This document shows, one piece after another, positions 56,930 through 64,000 of a DNA stretch of 64,000 nt. The notes beneath the pieces are model-generated. The model was not told the DNA's origin, made no database searches, and saw only the letters and a program-made list of their open reading frames with translations. Each line of letters opens with the position of its first letter. The stretch's first letter is position 1. Origin of the DNA: Plut-88900 sp965116945 (GTDB taxonomy: Bacteria; Chloroflexota; Dehalococcoidia; Plut-88900); assembly GCA_965116945.1 (NCBI GenBank), contig OZ220734.1, positions 1,302,001 through 1,366,000 of the forward strand, in the 5' to 3' direction. The translations under genes and the position numbers were made by a program.

Positions 56930-58879
56930 TTAGGTCGGCCCATGGACGAGGCTTTCCTGGCCAACCGGTTCACTGGCCTCTTCCACGACCAACTGCAGGG
57001 TCATGACAAACTCCGCATATTCCCCGTGGGCAGTGTCCACAGATATGTCCCCTCCGTACCTGCGGGCCACGTCCGCCGCCAACGGAAGCCCCAATCCGGC
57101 TCCCACGGCGCCGTCTCGGGTGGAGAAGAATGGATTGAATATACGTCCAACAATGTCGTCCGGTATCCCCGGGCCGTTATCCCGGACTCGGATTTCGACC
57201 GTATCGTCTATGCGTCGGGTGGAAATTGACAATGTGGGCTCGAAACCTTCGGAGGCACCACTCTTTTCGTGCATGGCGAAGTATGAATTAGACACCAGAT
57301 TCAGTATCGCCTCATCGAAATCACGTTCCACCAACGTCATTTCCCCGACATCAGGGTCCAGATCAAAAACGGGTTCTATCGAGAACCCTTCCCACTCTGT
57401 GTTCAGGGTATTGCAGCCGGAGAGTACTGCCTCTCTCAATGCTTCATTCAATTCCACGAGGGCGGCATCCCCGCCTATAACGCCAAACCCTCGCATCCTC
57501 TCAACGATGGCAAGGGCTCGACCGCCGTTGGTCAGCACACGTTTCAGGCTGGAGTTCATCTCTTGCGTAATGTCGTCCAGCAATGCGGAGTCGTCTTCGG
57601 ACATCCTGTCCCTATAGTTGTCCAGCATCTCAGTCAGTTCGCTGTAAAGCTCGAGCGAACCCTCGGAGAAGTTGTTGACGAAGTTCAGCGGGTTGCTGAT
57701 TTCATGGGCGACACCCGACACCAGCTCTCCGAGAGCGGCCAGCTTTTCCTGGGCAACCAGTCGGGCCTGGAGGCGCTTCAACTCGTCGTTGGCCACCCGC
57801 AGGTCTTCATACAGTTTTTCAACAAGATTCAGGCGCTGCACCTCCAGGGCCTGCTGCCGAAAGACCTCCAGGGCGCCTGCAAGCTCTCCTATCTCGTCCC
57901 GGCCCACTTCTGGAACCGGTGTTTCCAGATCGCCATCCGCCATGTTGCGCATCCGCTCCGACATGCGGGAGAGCCTGCGGACCATCCCGTTCCCTACCCA
58001 CACCCAGGCAGCAAGGGTGGCGGCTATTACGCTGATTACGCTAATACCGGCTAGCAGCGTGCGGCCCTCGTCGAAGCTGCTGATAGCCAGGCCGAGGGCT
58101 TCAGAGGACTCGGCGCCGGAGGCGTCAAGGAGCGTTGTAACCGAAGACTGCAACTGTTCGCTGGAAAGATCAAAGGACGCAGCGAGCTCCCTGATATTCT
58201 CCTCCAGGAACAACTGCTGTCCCCGTATATGGAAGACCCCCGTGCCGCTTCCGAGGGCCGACACGTCCGGGTCTATGCCTGTGGTGTGAATCTCTGAGAA
58301 TTCATCAAAAGTCTCATCGAGGTTGGCCTGGTCCCGGGCTTCCAAACCTTGTCGAAGCACAGATAACGCCGCTTCCGACTCGCCGACGTCGGAAGACATG
58401 GCGGCCAGTTGGATCCGGATCTCCTGCGCGGAGGCGTCGATGGTCAGGAGCGCCTCTCGGGCCACTACGAGGTCGTCAATTACGTCGGCGAGATCGTAGG
58501 CGGTGTCGCTCACTGTCTGTGCTTCACTTGCAAGCTCGGGCACTCCGCTAACTATGTTTAACGCTGCCTCAAGCCTTTCCAGGGCGGGAGCGAGGTCCCG
58601 GTTGCCCTGCCGGTGGAACCCCGACTCCGCGTCGGCGACCACTTCGAGGCCCAGTATTCGGAGCCTCTCCGCCTCCCGGGCCGCAACCCAGGATGCCTCC
58701 AGGGCGGGAACGGTCTCGGACTGAAGGTCGTAGTTGTGGTCGCCGCTCTGTTCGAAGTAATAGACTGCCACCCCACCCGAGATAAGGGTCAACGCAACGG
58801 CAAATCCCAGGGCCAAATAGAGCTTGGTCCCTATGCGCCGCCACCTGCCTGTGAGGAAACTTATGGCCGCTATTGCCAT
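56930..58879 (-). CDS. Sensor histidine kinase with HAMP domain
   Basis: 649 aa. Helix 1 at about 17-40, outer domain of mostly helix (45-270), helix 2 at 275-297, HAMP 298-345, coiled coil to 385, then HisKA with H392 in SGVAHEISNPLNFV (H-E-x-x-N-P box). The HATPase part shows NLVSNSYFA (N box), RDNGPGIP (G1) and GAGLGLPLAADVARRYGG (G2). It belongs to the NtrB-like HPK4 type (H-E-I-x-N-P-L-N). No response regulator is adjacent. ATG 58879; TATATAG just up. Signal unknown. Confidence 0.92.
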   Translation of the reverse strand: MAIAAISFLTGRWRRIGTKLYLALGFAVALTLISGGVAVYYFEQSGDHNYDLQSETVPALEASWVAAREAERLRILGLEVVADAESGFHRQGNRDLAPALERLEAALNIVSGVPELASEAQTVSDTAYDLADVIDDLVVAREALLTIDASAQEIRIQLAAMSSDVGESEAALSVLRQGLEARDQANLDETFDEFSEIHTTGIDPDVSALGSGTGVFHIRGQQLFLEENIRELAASFDLSSEQLQSSVTTLLDASGAESSEALGLAISSFDEGRTLLAGISVISVIAATLAAWVWVGNGMVRRLSRMSERMRNMADGDLETPVPEVGRDEIGELAGALEVFRQQALEVQRLNLVEKLYEDLRVANDELKRLQARLVAQEKLAALGELVSGVAHEISNPLNFVNNFSEGSLELYSELTEMLDNYRDRMSEDDSALLDDITQEMNSSLKRVLTNGGRALAIVERMRGFGVIGGDAALVELNEALREAVLSGCNTLNTEWEGFSIEPVFDLDPDVGEMTLVERDFDEAILNLVSNSYFAMHEKSGASEGFEPTLSISTRRIDDTVEIRVRDNGPGIPDDIVGRIFNPFFSTRDGAVGAGLGLPLAADVARRYGGDISVDTAHGEYAEFVMTLQLVVEEASEPVGQESLVHGPT

Positions 58880-58994
58880 GCCGAAAACGCTATATATGGG
58901 GAGGAAGTCCAGGGAACAGGGAGTGCATTTAGGATATCATAGCGTCGCGGTGCTGCATTGCCGGTAGTGGCCTTCAGGAGAGACAGGCGAGGAC

Positions 58995-59669
58995 ATGAAC
59001 GATATATTCACCAAGGGTCTGGACGTTAATGATGCCTGGGACCTGCTGTGGCCCGTGTCGATCTATGTGCTGGGCATGGCCGCCTATGCAGTATTCGTAT
59101 TCAAGTTTTACCGGTTTGTCGCTGCTCGGGACATGTTTGGATTGGACTTGTCCCGGTATGAGGGCCGAAACCACGGGCTGGCGAGATCGGTTCTTCACGT
59201 GGTCCTGTATGTCTTCAAATACCTGGTGCTGTTTCCGGTCTTTGCTTTTTTCTGGTTCGCGGTCCTCACCTTGATATTGTCCTTCCTGTCCAAGGGACAG
59301 ACTTTTCCCGAGACGCTGCTGATAGCCCTCGCCACGGTGGCTGCGATCAGGGTCACGTCTTACTACAAGGAAGACCTTTCTCGGGACCTGGCAAAGATTC
59401 TGCCATTCGCGGTGCTCGGCATATTCCTTGTGGATGCCTCTTTCTTCTCTGTATCCGACTCACTCGACAGCTTGAGGGTGGCCGGAGACTACTCGGAGAG
59501 CATCCTGTATTACCTGGTATTCCTCATTGCCCTGGAGTTTGTACTGCGGATCGCGTTGGCGGTGGTGAAACTGATAGGTCGGGTGAGGGACAGGCTTCGG
59601 GATGCTCCACCGGTCTCCGAGCAACCCCTCCCTGAAGAGGAGCATGTCCCCGTTTCCACAGACCAGTAG
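58995..59669 (+). CDS. Uncharacterised multi-helix membrane protein
   Basis: 224 aa, 5-6 hydrophobic segments: about 16-36, 70-95, 106-125, 133-152 and 165-185. It contains FKFYRFVAARDMFGLDL after helix 1, and a charged C-terminal tail (LPEEEHVPVSTDQ). I do not recognise the family. GACAGGCGAGGAC before the ATG gives a fair ribosome site. It is divergent from the histidine kinase with 115 bp between, so a functional link is possible but unproven. Confidence 0.65.
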   Translation: MNDIFTKGLDVNDAWDLLWPVSIYVLGMAAYAVFVFKFYRFVAARDMFGLDLSRYEGRNHGLARSVLHVVLYVFKYLVLFPVFAFFWFAVLTLILSFLSKGQTFPETLLIALATVAAIRVTSYYKEDLSRDLAKILPFAVLGIFLVDASFFSVSDSLDSLRVAGDYSESILYYLVFLIALEFVLRIALAVVKLIGRVRDRLRDAPPVSEQPLPEEEHVPVSTDQ

Positions 59670-59699
59670 AGTGCACACGCATTCTTTGGAGCGTGCACT
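59670..59699 (+). terminator. Imperfect hairpin after the membrane-protein gene
   Basis: AGTGCAC-AC-GC pairs with GCGTGCACT over a 10-nt loop, with two bulged bases; no U tract follows. Weak. Confidence 0.3.
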
Positions 59700-60012
59700 A
59701 GTCTCTCCCCCGTCACGAAGAGCGCACAGTTGGGGAGGCGAGTGTAAGGATAACGGCCAATGATGCCTGGTGAGCCTGCCAAGACTGAACTGGAAACTTT
59801 GCACTGGAAGTTCGTTATGTGAGGAAGGCGCCTATCAGCCCCGGATTTACATTCACGGGCCTCCGCCTCACTATATTTGGAGGTCTTCCAATTCGAACTT
59901 GGCTGGTTCCACGTCTTCACCGACTCCTACAAATGGCTGGGTATGTGGTTTCTGCCAGCCTGGGACATCGTTCATTGCCATGCAATGCTCTGGTTGCTTA
60001 TAGTATGCGCGC
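59700..60012. other. Stretch without a confident gene
   Basis: A 77-codon + strand frame (59770-60003) ends WVCGFCQPG...QCSGCL, with two CxxC-like pairs, but has no ribosome site and an unlikely N-terminal part. A decayed zinc-ribbon gene or chance. The promoter of the ArsR gene lies at its end. Confidence 0.35.
59999..60004 (+). promoter_or_regulatory. -10 box (TATAGT) of the ArsR-VOC pair
   Basis: TTGCCA, 18 nt, TATAGT; the ArsR ATG follows 8 nt after the -10, so the leader is 0-3 nt. Confidence 0.45.
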
Positions 60013-60285
60013 ATGCACAAAGACCTGATATTCAAGGCACTAGCGGAACCAACACGGAGGCTAATGCTGGACGAGCTTTCTGAGCATAACGAGCAGACGC
60101 TCTACGAGCTCACGGCGCGCTTGATCATGCGGCATGAAGTCGCCATCTCCCGACAGGCCTTGGCCAAGCACATTGATCTCCTGGAACAAGCCGGGCTCGT
60201 AAGGTCAGAGAAGCGCGGCAAGTATCGGATGCTTGTCTTCAACGATGAACCCCTCAGGGCGGTCGTGGACCGATGGCTCAAGTGA
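60013..60285 (+). CDS. ArsR-family winged-helix regulator
   Basis: 90 aa, one domain. HKDLIFKALAEPTRRLMLDEL is the usual opening (an ALADPTRRxIL-like string), then a recognition helix in EVAISRQALAKHIDLLEQAGLV, and a wing with RSEKRGKYRML. No metal-binding Cys cluster is present, so it is more like the SdpR/non-metal ArsR type, often paired with a VOC or SRPBCC enzyme; here a VOC gene follows 27 bp on. It probably represses its own short operon. Leaderless start possible. Confidence 0.88.
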   Translation: MHKDLIFKALAEPTRRLMLDELSEHNEQTLYELTARLIMRHEVAISRQALAKHIDLLEQAGLVRSEKRGKYRMLVFNDEPLRAVVDRWLK

Positions 60286-60312
60286 CACTATGAAAAGAAA
60301 AGGAGACCAGAT

Positions 60313-60696
60313 TTGCGTATTACACTCACCGGTGTTTTCGTAAGTGACCAGGACGAAGCTCTGAGGTTCTACACGGAGACTCTCGGCTTTGTGAAGAAGC
60401 ATGACGTCCCTGTGGGGGAATTCAAGTGGCTTACCGTCGTATCGCCCGATGACCCGGATGGCACCGAGCTTCTGCTTGAACCAAATGAGAACCCGGTAGC
60501 GCAAGAATATCAGAAGGGGATATTTGACCAGGGCATCCCGGCGGCGTCCTTTAGCGTTACGGACATCCGTGCAGAGTATGAGAAATTGAAGTCACTGGGC
60601 GTAGCTTTTACTATGGAGCCAACGGAATTGCCCACCGTCACTATCGCAGTCTTTGACGACACCTGCGGCAATCTGATCCAGATGATGCAGACCTAA
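60313..60696 (+). CDS. VOC-superfamily (glyoxalase-like) protein
   Basis: 127 aa from TTG 60313 (AAAAGGAG 7 nt before). The fold shows VFVSDQDEALRFYTETLGF, TELLLEP and the C-terminal FDDTCGNLIQMMQ; compared with active glyoxalases, the first His is replaced (VFVSD), and Glu in LLLEP and Gln in LIQ remain. This is the family of ArsR-linked VOC proteins, often annotated as glyoxalase or bleomycin-resistance-like. Catalysis uncertain. It forms a two-gene unit with the ArsR regulator. Confidence 0.85.
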   Translation: MRITLTGVFVSDQDEALRFYTETLGFVKKHDVPVGEFKWLTVVSPDDPDGTELLLEPNENPVAQEYQKGIFDQGIPAASFSVTDIRAEYEKLKSLGVAFTMEPTELPTVTIAVFDDTCGNLIQMMQT

Positions 60697-60756
60697 CTAC
60701 GATCTACCGGTCTGCCCTGTTTGGCATGCGGGTGCAGTCTGACCCGTCCAGGCACA

Positions 60757-60832
<76 letters not shown>

Positions 60833-60913
60833 ATGCGGTCCCCGAAGGACTCAGAATTTAGCAGATTGACCCGCGGCTATCAATAGCACCCGACCCAATT
60901 CGAGGTCGTTCAG

Positions 60914-61792
60914 CTAGCGCGTACTCAGCACTTTCTGCATGGTAGACCCGATCTCCGCCGGGCTGTAGGCGATGGCTGAGCCCGCGTCACTAAGGGCCTG
61001 CTGCTTGGCCTTCGCTGTGCCGCTCTCGCCCGTGATAATTGCGCCCGCATGGCCCATTCTCCGACCCGGAGGCGCAGTTGCTCCTCCTATGAACGAGACC
61101 ACGGGCTTGGTAACGCTGCTCTTGATGAACTCCGCAGCTTCCTGCTCCCTTGACCCGCCTATCTCCCCAATCATCACTATGGCGTCCGTGTCATCGTCTT
61201 CCTGAAAGAGCTTCAGGATTTCCACGAAGTTGGTCCCGATAATCGGGTCTCCTCCGATACCCACGCACGTGGACTGACCTATTCCCAACTCAGTTAGCTG
61301 GGCTACGGCCTCGTAGGTTAGGGTGCCGCTTCGGGACACTATGCCAACCCTGCCCGGCATGTGAATGTTGCCCGGCATTATGCCCACTTTGGCCCGGGAC
61401 CCGGGTGAAATCGCCCCAGGGCAGTTCGGGCCGATCAGCTTTACCGGCTTGTCCTGCAGGTACTTGCCCACGCTGACCATATCCAGCACCGGAATTCCCT
61501 CGGTGATTGCGATGACCAGAGGTACACCGGCGTCAACCGACTCCAGGATTGCATCTGCGGCGAAGGGGGCAGGTACGAATATAAGGGCCACATTTGCCCC
61601 GGTCTCCGCCACTGCCTGGTCTACCGAGTTGTATACGGGCACCCCCTCCACGTCCGTTCCTCCCTTGCCCGGCGTGACGCCCGCTACGAGGTTTGTGCCG
61701 TACTCCCGGCAGCGCATAGCGTGGAAGCTGCCGTCCCTGCCGGTTATGCCCTGCACCAGCAGCCGCGTATCATCGTTAACAAGAATGCTCAT
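60914..61792 (-). CDS. sucD: Succinyl-CoA ligase (ADP/GDP-forming), alpha subunit
   Basis: 292 aa. It binds CoA and is phosphorylated on the active His, H248, in GRRMGHAGAI. VQGITGRDGSFH is the CoA-binding Rossmann loop, and GPNCPGAISPG and GIVSRSGTLTYE are also conserved. With SucC it makes ATP or GTP from succinyl-CoA in the TCA cycle. It follows sucC by 12 bp. Standard length. No nearby TCA genes, so a compact two-gene operon. Confidence 0.96.
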   Translation of the reverse strand: MSILVNDDTRLLVQGITGRDGSFHAMRCREYGTNLVAGVTPGKGGTDVEGVPVYNSVDQAVAETGANVALIFVPAPFAADAILESVDAGVPLVIAITEGIPVLDMVSVGKYLQDKPVKLIGPNCPGAISPGSRAKVGIMPGNIHMPGRVGIVSRSGTLTYEAVAQLTELGIGQSTCVGIGGDPIIGTNFVEILKLFQEDDDTDAIVMIGEIGGSREQEAAEFIKSSVTKPVVSFIGGATAPPGRRMGHAGAIITGESGTAKAKQQALSDAGSAIAYSPAEIGSTMQKVLSTR

Positions 61793-61804
61793 ATAGTTCT
61801 GTCC

Positions 61805-62968
61805 TTAGCGGGAACTCTTGGCGTCGACAATTTTCTGAGCGGCGCCCTGTAGGTTGGCAACAAAGGAAATGTTCAGCCCCGACTCCTCCAGTATGTTCTG
61901 CCCTTCTTCTACGTTGGTGCCCCTCATCCGCACCACCACCGGCATGTCCACGTCTACCTCCCGTGCCGCCTGCACTATGCCCCGGGCCGCCACGTCGCAG
62001 CGGAGGATGCCGCCGAATATGTTGACCAGCACCTTCTTGACCTTGGGGTCGGAGACGAGCAGCTTGAAGGCCTGGGCAATCTTATCCTCGTTGGCCCCAC
62101 CCCCAACATCAAGGAAGTTGGCCGGGGAACCACCCAAGAGCTGGATGATGTCCATGGTTGCCATGGCGAGGCCGGCGCCATTAACCATGCAGCCCACGTC
62201 GCCGTCCAGCTTTATGTAGTTGATGCCGTACTCATTGGCCTGCACGTCCAGGGGGTCTTCCTGGGAGTCGTCCCGCAGTTCTTGGACATCCCGGTTTCGG
62301 AACAGGCCGTCATCGTCGAAGTCGACCTTGGCGTCCAGGGCTATCAGGGCCCCTTCACCAGTGACTAGCAGGGGATTGATCTCGACCAGCGAGCATCCCT
62401 TTTCCTGCATAAGCCTGTAAAGACCCGAGAAAATAGCTCCCGCGGGTCGAATCTGCTTGTCGCCGAGCCCGAGCCCGTAGGCCAGCCTCCTGCCTTGGAA
62501 AGGCTGTAGACCTATGATGGGGTCTACGGTCTCTCTCAGAATCTTCTCGGGTGTGGATGCGGCGACCTCTTCGATCTCCATCCCGCCAGCTTCACTGGCA
62601 ATGATCACCGGTCCTCCCGCCGACCCGTCTATCACTATGCTGGTATACAGCTCCTTCCCATCCGGGGCAGCTTCTTCTATCAGGACCCTGGCGATGGGAA
62701 CGCCATCCGCCGTGGTCTGGTGGGTGACGAGCCGGGTCCCGATTAGTGACCTGGTGTGTTCGGCGGCTTCTTCTGGGGTTTCAGCTATTTTTATGCCTCC
62801 CGCCTTGCCCCGACCTCCGGCATGGACCTGGGCTTTCACTACCACACGTCCGCCCAGCTCTCGGGCTATCTCGGCGGCCTCTTCAGGGGTCTCAGCAGCG
62901 CGGCCCCTGGGCACTGGAATTTTGTATTGGGCCAAAAGCGCCTTGGCCTGGTATTCGTGTATCTTCAT
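61805..62968 (-). CDS. sucC: Succinyl-CoA ligase, beta subunit
   Basis: 387 aa. The ATP-grasp domain occupies the first two thirds (MKIHEYQAKALLAQYKIPVPRG; VVKAQVHAGGRGKAGG, the nucleotide-binding loop), and NGAGLAMATMD and FLDVGGGA are the interface motifs with SucD. GGILRCDVAARG near residue 320 lies at the CoA side. AAAGGAGC precedes the ATG. First gene of the operon sucCD. A CATAAT box is about 20 nt upstream. Confidence 0.96.
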   Translation of the reverse strand: MKIHEYQAKALLAQYKIPVPRGRAAETPEEAAEIARELGGRVVVKAQVHAGGRGKAGGIKIAETPEEAAEHTRSLIGTRLVTHQTTADGVPIARVLIEEAAPDGKELYTSIVIDGSAGGPVIIASEAGGMEIEEVAASTPEKILRETVDPIIGLQPFQGRRLAYGLGLGDKQIRPAGAIFSGLYRLMQEKGCSLVEINPLLVTGEGALIALDAKVDFDDDGLFRNRDVQELRDDSQEDPLDVQANEYGINYIKLDGDVGCMVNGAGLAMATMDIIQLLGGSPANFLDVGGGANEDKIAQAFKLLVSDPKVKKVLVNIFGGILRCDVAARGIVQAAREVDVDMPVVVRMRGTNVEEGQNILEESGLNISFVANLQGAAQKIVDAKSSR

Positions 62969-63009
62969 TTCGGCTCCTTTGACAAGCGGCGATTATGATA
63001 GCCGACACC

Positions 63010-64000
63010 CTATGCCCTGTCCATTGAACGCGCAGCGGCATGAGGCTCTCTCCGATACGTGCCGCAGCATGGACATAGCACCGCCAAGACGTCCCTGTCC
63101 CTGATTGCAATGACGGACAAATACCCTATCACCGACATGGCCAACGCCAGTATCCAGGTACCGTGGTAATTGCCGTAGCTGTCAAACATCACCCCTGCCA
63201 CCACGGCCCCCAGCCCTCCAGACATCTGGTGCACCATGTTGGCGGTGCCGGTCAGCGCTCCCAGGTTCCTCATGCCGAATCCCCTGGTCAGGTAAATCGG
63301 GGCGAGGGGGGCGGTCATCAGGAAGGTGAAGCCGTACATGAGCCCGAAGACGATTACTGCCGCCGGCGAGTTTGAAGTCACTACAAGAGAGAAAGCTACG
63401 ATCCTGATCAGGAAACATAGCCCGGAGGGCTTGCCGGGCCCGAACTTGTCGGATAGGTATCCTGAGAACAACACGCCCAGCATCCCCATCACGCCCATGA
63501 TCGCCAGGAGGTTGCCCGCCAATACGTCGCTGATTCCCTCGTCGGTAGCGAAGGCGACTATGTGCGTGCTCACCAGGAAGTCCTGGAACCCACAGATGGC
63601 GAACATGAATATCATTGTTAGGAATTTCCGGGAAGTGATGACCTCCTTGTAAGACGGCCCGACCTGTGGGGATGACCGAGTCGCTTTTGCACCCAGGGCT
63701 TCATCCTGATTTTCGGATGTGCCGGGTGTCGGGGGCCGGGACCGGATGAAGGCCAACACCATGGGCACGCTGAGCGCCGGGATTATCAACCCCACGATCT
63801 TGTAAGAAGGGCGCCATCCCCAGTCCAGCAAGAAAGTGGCCACCAGCGAAATGATAATGAGCTGGCCTATCGCACCGCCGGCGATTGCCGTGCTGTTAGC
63901 CTTTCCCGGACTGCCAGTGAACCAGCGGCTGACCAGGACGATTACCACACCCAAATTCGAGCCGCCGCTTCCCACGGCAAATATCACACCGTAGAGCAGA
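63010..64000 (-). CDS. MFS transporter (5' end outside window)
   Basis: At least 330 codons, open to the right edge, so the N-terminal helices are partly missing. It shows GGAIGQLIIISLVATFLLDWGWR, the helix 5-6 part, then a hydrophilic centre (about EDEALGAKATRSSPQVGPS) and six C-terminal helices. It belongs to the monocarboxylate/oxalate-type MFS, distinct from the 2.2-4.7 kb pair. The C-terminal tail carries an unusual CPCCG (close to the end). Downstream 42 bp is sucC. Substrate unknown. Confidence 0.82.
   Translation of the reverse strand, partial: LLYGVIFAVGSGGSNLGVVIVLVSRWFTGSPGKANSTAIAGGAIGQLIIISLVATFLLDWGWRPSYKIVGLIIPALSVPMVLAFIRSRPPTPGTSENQDEALGAKATRSSPQVGPSYKEVITSRKFLTMIFMFAICGFQDFLVSTHIVAFATDEGISDVLAGNLLAIMGVMGMLGVLFSGYLSDKFGPGKPSGLCFLIRIVAFSLVVTSNSPAAVIVFGLMYGFTFLMTAPLAPIYLTRGFGMRNLGALTGTANMVHQMSGGLGAVVAGVMFDSYGNYHGTWILALAMSVIGYLSVIAIRDRDVLAVLCPCCGTYRREPHAAARSMDRA

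Overview
The window looks like a chromosomal stretch of a high-GC bacterium of the Chloroflexota, most like the SAR202/Dehalococcoidia-type lineages. This is inferred from gene content: nine luciferase-like flavin/F420 monooxygenases in 11.4 kb, three family III CoA-transferases, a Rieske oxygenase, cyclase-family hydrolases, amidohydrolases, a thiolase with a DUF35 partner, and Thr-Pro-rich lipoproteins. No ribosomal marker is present to prove the affiliation. TGA is an ordinary stop in several genes here (for example the second cyclase and thiD), so the standard bacterial code applies.

Layout. 1-7.4 kb: a BtpA-family gene (cut by the left edge), a Rieske oxygenase, a duplicated MFS transporter pair, an epimerase-like VOC protein, a RidA protein, a tiny CPLC/RelB-like protein and a PurB/PcaB-type lyase. 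7.4-7.9 kb: a HicAB module. 8-19.4 kb: nine luciferase-like monooxygenases, mostly in leftward operons with ATGA overlaps, together with a class I aminotransferase and a creatinase/DoeA-like M24 protein; this reads as a catabolic island for small organic substrates. 19.5-22.3 kb: an orphan ribbon-helix-helix antitoxin, apt, a HAD hydrolase and a zinc alcohol dehydrogenase. 22.3-23.6 kb: a decayed element with a terminase-nuclease fragment; a second, inverted and more decayed copy lies at 44.9-45.7 kb. 23.6-27.8 kb: amidohydrolase, cupin, alpha-carbonic anhydrase lipoprotein, thiolase and DUF35 protein. 28-33 kb: an oligopeptide-type ABC importer (binding protein and two permeases, no ATPases) whose second permease carries a large Asp-box propeller-like insert. 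33-37 kb: a Phd/PIN module, an anchored gluzincin peptidase and an M28-like lipoprotein that has lost catalytic residues.

37-41.2 kb: a ferredoxin-thioredoxin-reductase-like gene with two in-frame TGA codons at the positions of the two redox-active cysteines, each followed by a SECIS-like hairpin (the main discovery of this window), then divergently a four-gene operon of two cyclases, ThiD and an amidohydrolase. 41.2-50 kb: a cytochrome b/molybdopterin oxidoreductase fusion, three CoA-transferases, a NucS-like nuclease, a permease and dispersed palindromic repeats. 50-56.9 kb: class III aminotransferase, Nudix hydrolase, a PAS protein overlapping a FAD oxidoreductase, a PaREP1/HEPN-like protein, dtd and an FmdB protein behind a CIRCE operator, and a proline-rich surface protein. 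57-64 kb: sensor histidine kinase, membrane protein, ArsR regulator with a VOC protein, tRNA-Ala(GGC), sucCD, and an MFS transporter cut by the right edge.

Two global traits stand out. Several genes start 6-7 nt after a clear -10 hexamer and have no Shine-Dalgarno, so leaderless transcription seems common. Short palindromic repeats cluster in the intergenic stretches around 22-23, 27.8 and 45-48 kb.
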